A DNA stretch of 64,000 nucleotides. It comes from Chlorophyllum brunneum (lineage: Eukaryota; Basidiomycota; Agaricomycetes; Agaricales; Agaricaceae). Both the position numbers and the translations under genes were made by a program. The stretch is taken from positions 2,356,001-2,420,000 of the forward strand of contig OY756143.1 of the NCBI GenBank assembly GCA_963576785.1. The letters are read 5' to 3'. Under the pieces are notes generated by a model. That model had not been told where the DNA came from, searched no databases, and was given only the letters and a program-made list of their open reading frames with translations. Each line of letters opens with the position of its first letter. The stretch's first letter is position 1. Below are positions 1 through 11,610 of the stretch, piece after piece.

Positions 1-1130
1 TGTACTTCTACTAAGTTCGGTATCAATGGGCAGCCTTCTGTTGAATGTACAAAGTATGATTTAATTGAGTGATCAGATGCCTACCACCGCGTTTTGTGGC
101 CTGGTGATGTTTGGCATCATCCGACAGTATTTTCTATTGAGCAGCTGGTGAACTATGGTCGGCATGGTGGCTAATCATCATGGACACCCTTTGTCCTGTC
201 CCGCCTGCGGCTCCGACACGGATGCAGGGAAAGGATGGAGCTTCTAGATAGCTATTTCGGGCTGCCTCGAATTGATTTATGAAGAGTTATATCACTCTTT
301 ACAGTGACGAAAGTAGTCGCGTTCCCGTGACGATAACCTGTACTGAGATTTCCTTGCCTGTTTTAGGTATGGATCACGGTTATTCTGTCGAACGGAGTCG
401 TTGAAATTAATGGAACGGTGCGCATGTGTTGGGAGAAAGTCAGTATATCAGCTCTTGCGGGCCACAGATGTAGGCCAAGGAGATCTTGATGGTCGTGTCA
501 AGCACAGCATTCGGTGGAATGGTCTAGCGGCGGAGACCTCCGATAGTAACAGGCGCAAATACACTGGCCAGTCGTTCATAAGAGGTTGTGATGGGGTGGG
601 AATGAGAGTCCCCATCGCCACAATGGTGCGGGCTGGCGGAAGGAGGGTGGTTCTGGATTGTGTCGACAGTCGCCTCTTCGCGAACTCGGCCATGCGCCGG
701 GACCCCGACTGCGAGTTCAAACTCCGAGCTGGACCACTGATATCCTTTGTTCTGTGCACAGCTGCACACTCTGTGATGGACTGAGAATAGAAATCAGCTG
801 AAACAGCAGGCGCGAGGCGTGTGTGAGCTGAGGCGCTGGGGGGGTGTGGGAGGTGAGGGAATTTGGGGTGACTGGGGTCCTGTGGTGTTTCTCCCCGAAC
901 CTGGATTTGAATTGGCTGCTGCTCTTGCTTTTCTGTGCACCCTCCCCCGTCGTCGTCCACAGCGACAAGCCCACTTCCCCGCTGTTCATCAGCACTCTTA
1001 TTGTATACGATACTTTTCTCGCCGCTTTTCTTGTCTCGAACCTTCCCCTTGCGACCCGTTCGCTAGTCCCCTTGTTTGGACAGCTCTTCTTCGTATCTTC
1101 CACTCTTTCTTTTTCTTTGGTTAATCTTTT
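1..1130. other. Upstream non-coding stretch
   Basis: No gene could be supported here. The open frames on both strands lack recognisable motifs and overlap one another. The last few hundred bases are pyrimidine-rich and lead to the Pbp1 start at 1131, so this is probably its promoter and 5' leader. Confidence 0.4.
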
Positions 1131-4100
1131 ATGGCCACAACATCTCGACAGACAAAGCCTCCCAGGAAAGGCGGCACAGACTCTTCTCGGTATGTTTACT
1201 CTTTGCCACCACACCCCCACCTCATCGTCCTCCACAGCCGTCCCGCCTGGACTGGCCCACGGGCGTCACCAACCTTTTCTCCCTCAAGCTCCTCTCCTCG
1301 GCCACAGCCCAACGCCCCTAGTGTCCAGCAGGGCCCTTTTTCGCCCCTCGCTCAGCCCAACGGCGCACGCTCTGATAATCCTCGCGACCGCGTCCTCCAG
1401 TCCCTGGCTGGTCTTACCGTGCGTCATTTCCCTCCGCGGACCAATCGCCCTTTCACCTCTGACATCAATTAAGGGGACTACTGTTACTCTAACCACTAAA
1501 ACCGCCGTTCGCTACGAAGGCGTCGTAGGCTCGACCACCGGCGAGGGTGACACCACGGGCGTCACTCTCAAAGATGTCAAGGATCTCACGGCGTCGGGTG
1601 CGCCGCTCAAGGACTACGTCTTCATAGCCTCCACCAATATTGAGAGTTATACCTCGGGACCCGCTGATGCGAAGCCCACTAATGGCGATAGTAAGTCGGC
1701 TGCTCACACACCCTCTCCGCCATCGCCTTAACACCTCCACCCTTCTTCCTACTCCAGCCTTCAGAACCGATACCGACATCAGCCAGAAGAAGGCCAACGC
1801 TGGCCGTGAACGTGAGCTCCAAGCCTGGCTCCCTGATATTGATGCACCGCCTATGGATGATGATACGTTTGGTGCTACTGGTAATACCTCCTGGGATCAG
1901 TTTGCTGTCAACGAAAAACTTTTTGGCGTCACCGGTGGCTTTAATGAAGATGAATACACAACAAAGCTCGATCGCAATGCCGCTGATTTCAAAGAACGCG
2001 AGCTCAAGGCCCAGCGCATCGCTGCTGAGATTCTAGGAGTATGTCTCTATTCTTATCTTTGTTTACCTTTACTCAGCCCCTGACCGTATGTGATTTCTAC
2101 CAGGTTGCTACTAATAACCCGCATATCAGAGAAGAGCGTGGTATAGATGACAGCGGTGTAAACGAAGAGGACAAGTGAGTGTTTGAATGCGCTTCACACC
2201 TGGTACCTAAACGTCTTCTAGGTATGGTGCTGTCGTCCGGGGCCAGGGTGCCTACATCCCTCCTGGTGCGCGTAAGGGTACCAGTGGGGCTCTTTCACCT
2301 CCCTCTACCACCATCAATGCCAGCATCGTTTCCGCTACTGCTGCAAAACAGGACGTTCCCAAGGTTTCCATTAATGGGCCCGATGGCGCTACGGTTAGTC
2401 AGGCTCAATCGCCTCCTGACAAGACACCGTCCCCTGCCCCTGGTGCCACAAATGCTGCAAAGGTTCGCCTCGAGCTACCGTGATCCTTGAATGTAAATCC
2501 TGATCTTCTTTATCCTAGGATGCTCCTGCGGCTTTCCGAGATTTTGTCACTACTGAGAAGCAACGGCTGACTCGTAAACGGCAGTTGCTTGTGAAGAGCG
2601 AGATGGACAAGCGTATGGCGGAACTCGTCAAATTTAGTCAGAGTTTCAAGGTATTGGTTTCTGTTCCATACAATCATAGCTTATCTCACGTTGAGTGTAT
2701 CAATTTAGCTCAACAAGCCCATTCCTGATGATCTCGTGCCTATCTTGGCCAAGGACGAGGATAAGCAGCGTCAGATCAAGGAGAAGGCCAAGAAAGACTC
2801 GGAATCGAATCAAGCTCGCGCGATCGGCGCTTCGACGGCAGTTACTGCATCTCGGGGTGTTGGCGTTGCCGCGCTCAAGGGTGCTATGAAACCTACGCCA
2901 GTTACTGGTATCTCCAAGCCACCAGTATCCCAAACCCCTGTCGTTTCGCAGAAACCTGGTGCAGGCCCAACGGCATCGAAGTCGGAGACAGCGGTCAAGA
3001 AGATTCCGATGTTCATTCAATCCATCCCTCCTTTCAAGGGAAGTAAGGCCAAGCAAAATTCAATGCCAGGCGTCTCAAGTACGAATGGCACAAATGGTAA
3101 TGCTACGCCCGCGACTGCAACCACGACTACGACGACAAGCCCTGTCCCCTTATCGCCAACTACTAGCAACGCGAACAGGTTGAATGTCAATGCATCGTCA
3201 TTCAGACCGAATCCGAAGGCAAATGCCTTTACTCCTGCAATGAAATTATCACTTATACTGACTCTTTTGTGCATCGTTGGCCTGACGCGATCTCTTTTGG
3301 TCTGTGTTTGCTTGTGTGGGGATGTGCTGTTTAGGGTACGGTCTCTTCATCGAGTACAGGCGCGCCGTCATCGACGTCCACTACGACACCGCAGAATGTC
3401 GCATCGCCCAAGCCTAAGCCCGAGAGTGCGGTTATTGTGAACAATAACCCCTTCTTCGGCAGCAAGCCCATCAAAAAGAGCACCGTTACGCATATTAAGG
3501 ACGATTTCAACCCGTTCAAGCTTAGCAAGGTCGCAGATCAGAGCCAGATCGGTGAGTGTTGGATCTTCTACTCATTCTCTGTTAGGGTTTGTGGGTTTTG
3601 TGAGTAACTGACCGTATGCGGTTTGGTTTTTGTTTGTTTTCCAGGCCCACAATGGCAATACCATGGCAAACGCTACGCTCAGATATTCCTGACTGCACCT
3701 CACCCGCCTCCCCACCCCACTCATATGGGCCCACCCGTTCAGCCTCCGCCTCCGCCATATGAAGAGGACCCCAACGCGCAGGCCGCTGCACGTGGCTATG
3801 TGTATCCCTATCCTCCATATGCTTATCCCGCTCAAGTCCGTATTTCTTTGTCTCTTTCCTTTTTTCTCCCTATTTCTATTTGTTTGTTTTCTTACGTTTT
3901 GACGTTTTCTGTGCCGTTATGTTCGTGTCCGAGATGCTGACGTAGTTCCTCTTTTTTGGTTGTTGTGATTGTTTTTTGTGCTTGTTGGGTATGTTCAGCC
4001 TATGATGCCCGGAATGGCACCTCCTGGACCGCCAGGAGCTTACATGCCGGCGCCGTTCATGCAACCTATGCCCTATCCTCCTGGTATGCATCCTCCAAAT

Positions 4101-4555
4101 GGTGAGTTTGTCTCATATGCCTTATCCGTGCGTCTACTCATGTGCGGTGTCTTTGTGCAGCTATGTATTCTTCTCCTGGTATGGGCCAAATGCCACGTGA
4201 GCGGTCATGTTCAATGGCGTTTATGCTTGTTACTTAAGGACAAAGTAGCCTACATGCCCCCTCCACCTCCTCCTGGTGCCTATCCGCCGCCGCCTAATGG
4301 GGCTGCTCCCCGGCCTTCGATGCCACCTACACCTATCCCTGCACATGCACATGCACACTCATATTATCACCACCAAAGCCCACAACGTACGTGTATAATT
4401 CGATTGGGTTCATCATTCTTCGCGTTGATTAAGATGGTATTCCAGTCCAACATGCTGTTCCCTACCCTATGATGATGCAACCACCACCTGCTGGTGTCCC
4501 TCACCCGTACGAAAATGGCCCACCGCCTCCCGTGCAAATGGGAGGACATGCATGA
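1131..4555 (+). CDS. PBP1: Ataxin-2 / Pbp1 homologue (poly(A)-binding-protein-binding protein)
   Basis: This is a cytoplasmic RNA-granule scaffold that works with poly(A)-binding protein Pab1. The start at 1131 opens a short exon that ends at 1189. The next exons encode an ataxin-2 Sm-like domain (about 1480-1690, with VGSTTGEGDTTGV and KDYVFIASTNIES) and an LsmAD domain (about 1760-2040, with FGVTGGFNEDEY followed by a charged helix). A PAM2 peptide, LNVNASSFRPNP, near 3181-3216 is the expected ligand of the Pab1 MLLE domain. The C-terminal third (3640-4555) is rich in Pro, Met and Tyr and disordered. About a dozen exons are separated by short GT-AG introns, and the stop is the TGA at 4553-4555. 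In yeast and animals this family controls stress granules, poly(A) length and TORC1. Domain order and PAM2 make the assignment firm; small exons in the proline-rich tail are less certain. Confidence 0.9.
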
Positions 4556-5312
4556 AAGGGTGGACGCGTGCGAGAGGAGACGAGGAGTGTGTGTGTTGGG
4601 GAGGGCGTTGATCGATTGATTGATTCGGTTGGAAGTGTTGGATCGATCAGCGTTGATGAAACGAGATGAGAGAGGGGGAGAAGATGGTGAGGATGATGAT
4701 GCCCTGGATGTGAGTTGAGGATCCTAGTATGGCGTGGCATATGATGGCTTTGTGGATCGTTTGATGGTCTGGTCGGGAGGGAAAACCCTCTTGATCGGAT
4801 CTGTGGAGGGGAATGGGCCTCGAGGGGCGGGAGTTTGGTTGTGTTCCTTTCATCTGCTGTTGTGTTGCGATCGTCGTTGTTGTCCGCTGTCCTTTTGTTG
4901 TCGATTTTCTTCCTTTCCTCTCACCTACATCTCCTGTGTTCACGTTCGTCGTGGCTGTCGTTGTCAGTGGTTTCGTCGGGAGAATCCAATCCACATACGC
5001 ACATGTAGCACAGCATCACTCTATTCCACATGCCGTTTTTTCCATGCACACGTTTCCTCTGCCTCATAATGTTCTATGTGGATTCAGGATTTCTGTTTGT
5101 TGTATGCCATACAGATCATAAGTAGTTGCCAACTTGTCCTAGGAATAGAGAGAAGTAACATGGGGTGAGTTGCCGTATTTTGGGTGATACCGAGACCCGA
5201 AGTATATGACTATCAAAGGTAATACAACAAGTGAAAGTGTAAAATGAAGTTCAGTGCTGCTAAATAAACCTCGGAAATCATAAGCATTGAGATGGAGAAC
5301 AAGAAACGTAAA
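4556..5312. other. Convergent intergenic region
   Basis: This lies between the 3' ends of the Pbp1 gene (+) and the Bub1 gene (-). It holds short GATT/GATG repeats near 4610-4700 and a pyrimidine-rich part. No coding sequence was recognised; it probably carries both 3' UTRs. Confidence 0.4.
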
Positions 5313-8300
5313 TTATGCGGTATAACACGACTTCTCAACCTTCTTTAGCAACCCCTTCAACGTATTACTAGACCGATTACAATTCACCTGCAACCATGTC
5401 TCCATGTCCTTCCTAATCGCACCCAACTCGTCACAGATGGGTAACGCCCCGTTTGGTTTGACCAAGCATGGATTAAGCAACATATCAAATAGTCGATTCC
5501 AGATATCTCCCTGCCAGTATCGTTTGAGGGGCGTGCTTATCTTATATTGCTTCGTCGTCGAGTCCGGTACGAGGGTAATAGAGCTTGCTTGGATGTACTT
5601 CCCAAAGAGCATACAATAAATGATGCCTGCGAGACCAAAGTAATCCGTCTGGAACGTCCACGGCTTACCCTCCCGGAGCTCAAAACAATCTCTCTCATCC
5701 GTTGTCCAATCTGCTAGATACTCTTGCCCCGAAGGGAACATCTTCGTGTCAATCGTCCGTCCAAAGTCGATGACTTTGAGGCCTTTGTACGACCAGCCAC
5801 CGTCTCCGGAGGGTTGATACTGCGCACTCCAAGTCGACGCTCCTCCTGGAATTTCTTCAAGCCTCAAAAGGCAATTATCGATCTTGAGGTCTCCGTGAAT
5901 GAACCCGGCGTTATGCAACCCCTCAGCGAGACGGATGAGTTCAACAGAGAAGAACATGACGAGTAGTTCATCCAGACACGCCCCTTGTTGTGATACACCA
6001 GCGGAAATGGCATTATTGATGATGTTTAGAAGCATGCCTTGTGGACACAGGTCGAGAATGAGAAAAGACTCGTCCGAGTAGGTGTATAATGCATGTGGTA
6101 GGACGAGAGAACGACGTAGTAAAGAAGGTAGGGAGGTGTGTAAGCGGCGGAGGACATGGTATTCCCATGTGTTGCGCGATTTGACAACTTTAATCGCAAC
6201 CAGAGAAGAAGATTCATCGTCGTCGTCCATGTCATCCAAGTCAAAGTCATCATCATCATCATCGTCATCTTCTGTCGAGGTGCGTTTACCCGCATCGCGA
6301 GCTTTGAATACAGAACCAAACCCTCCCTCTCCAAGCTTTTCAGTGACCATGAAACGGTGTCCATCGAGGGTAAGCACATAGGGAGAATAGGAATCCGACT
6401 TTTTCACGAACTTCTCCAGTGCTTCCAATTGTTTTGACACTTGATCACGTAGATCGTAAAACTGTCCATCGGAGGGTATTGTAGACAACAGCGACGACAA
6501 AATGGCCGGATCAAATGGATTGCACGGGTTCGAGAAATGAAAACTTTGGCTCAGGGATAACTTCTCCGCCAAGCTGAGAGAGGCCGTCCTTTCTTCCAAA
6601 ATGGTGACTGCGTGCTCGTCCCTCTGCTGCTGCCGCACACATGCTTCCCCCTCTCCTTCCCCCTCTTCCTCAGGTGGATCTTCGTCTTCTTTTCGTAACT
6701 CAGCAGCGAGCCGCTCAGCATTTCTCAGAGCCTCACGTTCCCCTATCTGTGGCGGAACGAAAACGCTACCACCTCTCGGTGAACCACTACCCTCGCCCTC
6801 TTCCGCGGACTCGTAATACTTGTCTTTCGGCGTCGTACTCAAGGTGTACTCACATGTACGCTCTGTGATGGGCGTCATAACGTTAAACTGGCCAAATCGA
6901 CCACCGAGAGGAGCGTCTCGATAATACTGTTGTTCTTCATACTCCTCGCTTTCTACTTCGTCCGCCGGAGGCGATTCGTATTGTGACGACTCTTCGTCAT
7001 ATTCCTCCTCCTGATACTCCATCCCTGCTTCTTCTTCGCCACGTATTGGTGCCTGTGGCTGCTCTTCGTTGAGAGGTTCATTGATAGCACTCAGAGCAGA
7101 AGGCGGTCTATCTGCCACGGGTACAGCTGATTGCTGAGAATCACGAAAAGGTGTGAATGCAGGCGTTTGGTCCACGAAGGGGGTAAATGCAGCACTTGGC
7201 GTTTTTGGCGTGAGGGTGTTCTGTACGTGCAAGACACCACCATCGTCCTCTCCGGGCCTGCTGAAAACCTTGAATGGAGTCTTAGCGCTCTCGTCGACAA
7301 AGGGGGTAAATGGGCGGGGGTCAGGCACGTCTTTCCTGCGCTCCTCCGCCGACAATACACCGCGGCGAGGTGCGAATTTGGTTCCGTTGGTTGCTGGAGC
7401 AAAAACTTTTGAAAAGACAGGTTTTTCGTCTGCGATAGATGGCTTGAGTCCGAGTCGAGGTGCGTTTTCGTTCTGTGCAACTGGAGTAGCTGCGTCTTTG
7501 GGGCTGAGTGCTGGGCGAGGAGTGACGATTGGGGTTTTGTGTGCATCCGCATCTACGAAAGGTGTGAACTGGAGGGTGGTCGATAAGTGTGCTTCATTAG
7601 GAATGAGTTGAAAAGTACCTTGGCTGCGGGTGTGATTTGATTCGGTTGAGCGTTTTCGTCAACGAATGGGCGGAAAGCTACGAGGGTTTCTGAATATTGA
7701 CTACGCCGTTATTAGCTTGTAAACTTACTGGAAGGCGTCTTGGCGTTGGCGTTTTCGTTCTCGCGTGCAAATGTTAGACGCGGCGGCAAGACTGGAGGCA
7801 CAGCTTCGACCTTCTTCACTGGCGCATGCTTACTACCTGGAATGATCTTGGTCTTGTCTGGGGAATTGTACATTCCAAACACGTCTGCAAGTGCTTCCTT
7901 GGTGTTGATTGTGACTGTTGGTTCCGCACCAGCCATAAGACTCTTTCTCCGACTCATATTCCTTGTTGTCTTGAGTCCGTCATCGTTAAAGTCTACCTGC
8001 GCTGAGGAAGTTGAGCATGGCATTTCTGATGCCGGTGGCGGACCCCATTTCTTGCCGAGAAGACCCATCGAGCGTGCTCGTGCCTCTTGAATACTGTACT
8101 CCTGACCGTCGGAGAACAGCAGGGATAGATTGAACCTCAGCTTCTCAGGGCGTTTCCCTGGAGCGGGAGGCGCTATCATCAAGGCATAACGGGAAGCAGC
8201 GGTGGAGTTCACGGAGATGAGGTTGGCTGTAGGTGCAGGGGAAGATCTAAAGGTCCCCGAAGAGGAAGCGGAGGTATGATTTTTGAGGGGATTTTTCCGC

Positions 8301-8924
8301 AGAGCATCATCTGCAGGGTTGACCGACTTTGAGGTGGTACGAGAAGAAGAGGGCGGCACGGAGGACGGCGAACCAGCGCGAGCTTGAAAGTCTTTGTATT
8401 TGCTCTTCAGTCTTTCCAGTGGTCTCACTTGTTTCTTGATACCCCTCCGGTAGATCGTGTCTGCGTCCTGTTTCCTGATCTCCAATGAGTTTCAATCAGG
8501 AGTTGGATAGACATGCTACTCACCTGCCTTCCAGCTCCAAAGCATTAGCATATTCTTCATATAATAGGGAATACGAGATTCCAATCTCGTTTGTCATAAG
8601 GTACTTGTATATCGATAATGCGCCATGACGTTCGCAATGCTTTGCGTATAACGTCCATAGCTTTAGATAGCGTAGGTCGGCTTTATATAGGGGATCATTT
8701 TTGAATTTCCGAGTGGCCTCTTCCAGAAGATCGAGCAATCCCGATTTTGGATCGTTCTCTCCGTAGGTCTTGACTGTCCACTGTACGAATTGATGGTAGA
8801 CCGCCAAAGGGTCATCTTCTTCATCTAATGCAGTATCGAGTCGTTTGCGATGTTGTTGGCGCTGTATTTCGCGTTCGTCCTGTATCGGGGCATCGGCTGG
8901 TCTTGAGGAAGATTGTTTCTTCAT
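5313..8924 (-). CDS. BUB1: Spindle-assembly-checkpoint kinase Bub1
   Basis: A kinetochore Ser/Thr kinase. Four exons (8524-8924, 7729-8474, 7619-7689, 5313-7568) join in frame to 1157 residues. The start is the ATG at 8924, since the upstream in-frame codon is only TTG. The N-terminus is the Mad3/Bub1 TPR region, with YANALELEGRKQDADTIYRR across the first splice. A GLEBS-like Bub3-binding segment (EALADVFGMYNSPDK) follows in exon 2. The middle carries five F-T/R-P-F-V/R-D repeats at about residues 388, 407, 493, 534 and 544. The C-terminal kinase looks active: GEGGFG near 819, VAIK with Lys 866, HGDLKIDN near 963 and DFG near 1006. A roughly 30-residue Asp-rich insert sits between the glycine loop and that lysine. 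No KEN box was seen at the N-terminus, which fits Bub1 rather than Mad3. Confidence 0.93.
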
Positions 8925-9068
8925 GGTGGACGGATACAACGAGGCCTCTGTTCAAACCCATCGCGTCGCGTTGAAACATCACGTGACCGTGATAGCGGCT
9001 ATTAACGCAAGCCATGTATGTACATGTCACATACTGAACAATTGTAAGGTCATCGGTCAGCGTCCTCT

Positions 9069-11375
9069 CTACCCACTACTGTTTGTCGTCGGCAAAGCAG
9101 GTTGGTCTTCGATTCTCACATATCCACCATCCCGCCAGGTCTTGACTCGGTCCCACACATGACGAATTTTATCCATCCAACTTTGTTCTCCCCCCCTTTC
9201 TACTTTCCCGCCTATAACGACGCTAGCCGCTCGTTTGGCTTGCGCGAGGATATATGTTGGCAAGTTGACCATACCAACACGCTCCGAGTCAAGAGTAAAC
9301 TCTTTGGGACGGTCAAGGAGCAGGCAAGTGATACCGCTTCCATGTACCGCAACAGGAAGCATCGCGTTAGGTTTTGCCAGAGTATGGGCTCTGGTGAAGA
9401 TTCCGTTGGCAAGATCAACCATATTGGCTGCACGAGAATCTGAAGGTGCATGCCACTTCGGAATGGGTTGCTGGTCTGGGTCTCCCCATTCCACCATCTC
9501 CTGGAGACGACAATCGAGCTCACCGAGCTTTTGGCTAGGGTTTTCGCCCCACGTCTCTACGTCCAAGTGAACCCAACCATCGCATACCAGACATGTGGTC
9601 TCCGCAACCAATCTCGCGGCGCCCACGGTGAAGAAACTGAACCAAATACGCCATGGGGAAGCCCCATAACTGAAGACTGCCCTTGCATTGTAAGCACAAA
9701 CAATTGGCAAGGCGATACCTGCCAGAAGGAGCAGCCCTCTTAGATCCTTATGTCTGTACAGGGCGAGCGAATCGCGACGAGGGAATGGTAGTACGCCAAT
9801 AATCTTTGGACCAACTATGTTGAGCGCAGAAGCATCAGGCTGGGAAGGGAGGGGATTAACAACCGGTACGGCTGCGACGAGCGGTTCGAGGCGTTCTGTG
9901 CCTGGCGCTGGCAGGACGGGCCTCCCAAGCCACGGATGATGCAAAGGCACTTGAGTTTTCAAGTCGGAGTCAGCATCTAAACTGCACACGGCTGCGAGGG
10001 TGGCAGCATTAAAGTGTCCCTGGTTAAGTTCCAACAACCAGCAGAGATCAGCCCACCCGTCCCTGCCGGGCACGTCTTCCAGTCGTGCTCGACGGGCGAG
10101 TAATCCATTCAGACCTCTTCCAAGAAAATTGTGGTTGATGAAGTTCCCGAGATCGTCTCTTCGTAGAGCTTCAACGATGAGGGACTGAATCATAGATTGA
10201 TTATCGGCGGGATCTGGGGAACCTTTCATGATAGCGTGGAGGTGCAATGCACAGTTTGTCTCTTCAGCACTATTCTGAATACTGTATCGAAATTGACGCC
10301 CAGGCTGGTGGTCAAGGCGGAACCGACCCGATGGAGATTTGATCATGAGAGTGACGTCCTGAGCACTAAAAATCTCCGGAATGGTAAAGAGACGACCATT
10401 CCACGGACAATTCAGTGATGTATGATTGCATCCAGGCTTGTTACAGAATACGACCACGTTGGCCGCTCTGGAAAATATGTCTGCCAGGCGACCCAATTCC
10501 TTGTCACGTATCTCCTTATGTTCCGTGCTATCATCCACCCGAGGTCCCTCTGACAAGCATAACTCGTCCACCCATACGTACTCAGTCCAGGTCGGGACCT
10601 TGGAGCGATCGAGCATGGGCGGGTGAAGGCTCCTGGAGTACAGGTCCAACATTGCAACAGCCACATCCCGACGTTCAGATAGAGTGTACTTCCGACCGGT
10701 CGAGGACGAGCTATTAGCGTCCAACAAACCACACAAGGAGCGTGCACCGTCGAAGGAGTAGCTGATGGCAGTATAAGGGATTGTATGGTCGGGATAGCGT
10801 ATCTGTTGCCAGCCAATCGCACCAGTGGGTTCCAACCATGCCTTGACGAGAAAGGTGGGCCGATATCCAGTTGGGTTAAACTGAGCGCCACCACCCCCAC
10901 CAGGCGCCGTGGAGAGGACAGCCTTGTGCGGCCGAGCCCTTTCTATGAACCAGGCCGCCTTGAAAGCCCTCCATGCCCGGTTGAAGTCGATAGGGATGAT
11001 AAAGAATGGTGCGAGCAAAAAGGCGAGTAGCAATCGGGTTATTTTTCCGAGACAGTGAAAGTGATCAAAGTGTTTCTCGGAGCGCACGACTTTGCGAAAT
11101 AATCCACACCCTTCCACGCCTTTTTCTTCGTGGATGAGGTATTTCAGGTTGGCGTTTCTCCGAACAAATAAAATGGAGTGGTATATGAGTTTTAAGCCCT
11201 TAGGGATTGCGAAGACGGCGAGGCCCACACCGAGGCCCAAAAACGCGTAGGTGATGAGCGACGTCTCGGTGCTAGTTCGGGGAGGTGGTGTGGGTGGAAA
11301 ATCAGGAGAAGGCCATTCTGGGCCACCGAAGAGCTGAGGTTCGTGTCCCCATAATCCATACAATGACGGGTCCAT
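9069..11375 (-). CDS. HET-domain-like membrane protein
   Basis: A single-exon reading frame of 768 residues starting at ATG 11375; the open frame extends to a GTG at 11423 that is not a likely start. Two hydrophobic segments lie near the N-terminus (about residues 35-65 and 110-130) and one or two more near residues 555-620. Between them is a heterokaryon-incompatibility-type region: YTAISYSF, YVWVDELCLSE, ELGRLADIFSRAANVVVF and CPWNGRLFTIPEIF match the usual order of HET blocks (YTALSYVWG, WIDQLCINQ, ME..YSRA, W..R.WT.QE). In other fungi HET domains drive non-self recognition and cell death. Here the first block lacks the usual W-G, so activity is uncertain. Its stop is 144 nt upstream of the Bub1 start on the same strand, and the membrane protein at 11611 lies just upstream. 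The family call is from motifs; the role is inferred. Confidence 0.7.
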   Translation of the reverse strand: MDPSLYGLWGHEPQLFGGPEWPSPDFPPTPPPRTSTETSLITYAFLGLGVGLAVFAIPKGLKLIYHSILFVRRNANLKYLIHEEKGVEGCGLFRKVVRSEKHFDHFHCLGKITRLLLAFLLAPFFIIPIDFNRAWRAFKAAWFIERARPHKAVLSTAPGGGGGAQFNPTGYRPTFLVKAWLEPTGAIGWQQIRYPDHTIPYTAISYSFDGARSLCGLLDANSSSSTGRKYTLSERRDVAVAMLDLYSRSLHPPMLDRSKVPTWTEYVWVDELCLSEGPRVDDSTEHKEIRDKELGRLADIFSRAANVVVFCNKPGCNHTSLNCPWNGRLFTIPEIFSAQDVTLMIKSPSGRFRLDHQPGRQFRYSIQNSAEETNCALHLHAIMKGSPDPADNQSMIQSLIVEALRRDDLGNFINHNFLGRGLNGLLARRARLEDVPGRDGWADLCWLLELNQGHFNAATLAAVCSLDADSDLKTQVPLHHPWLGRPVLPAPGTERLEPLVAAVPVVNPLPSQPDASALNIVGPKIIGVLPFPRRDSLALYRHKDLRGLLLLAGIALPIVCAYNARAVFSYGASPWRIWFSFFTVGAARLVAETTCLVCDGWVHLDVETWGENPSQKLGELDCRLQEMVEWGDPDQQPIPKWHAPSDSRAANMVDLANGIFTRAHTLAKPNAMLPVAVHGSGITCLLLDRPKEFTLDSERVGMVNLPTYILAQAKRAASVVIGGKVERGGEQSWMDKIRHVWDRVKTWRDGGYVRIEDQPALPTTNSSG

Positions 11376-11610
11376 TGCAGATGGAAATAGTCCTGGAGGT
11401 ATGGCTGCGAGGGGAGAACTCACTGAGCTAGCGCAGGACAGGCATGTTTAAGTACCCTTAACAGCACCGAATGGTGTTGTTATCCGCAGTGCTACCCCGA
11501 TCACTCCCTTGTCGCAGAACAAGCTCAGCATTCAACAGCGTCAATTGCCCTCGGCGCTAGGGTATCGTTATGAATCAGAAGTGGTACCCAGCAGAGACTT
11601 AGTCGTACAC

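Noticed and set aside
844..1731. A 295-codon plus-strand open frame
   Set aside because: It reads through the Pbp1 start and two introns in another frame; only its last part coincides with real Sm-domain codons.
11376..11423. N-terminal extension of the HET-like protein to 11423
   Set aside because: The codon at 11423 is GTG; the first ATG in frame is at 11375.
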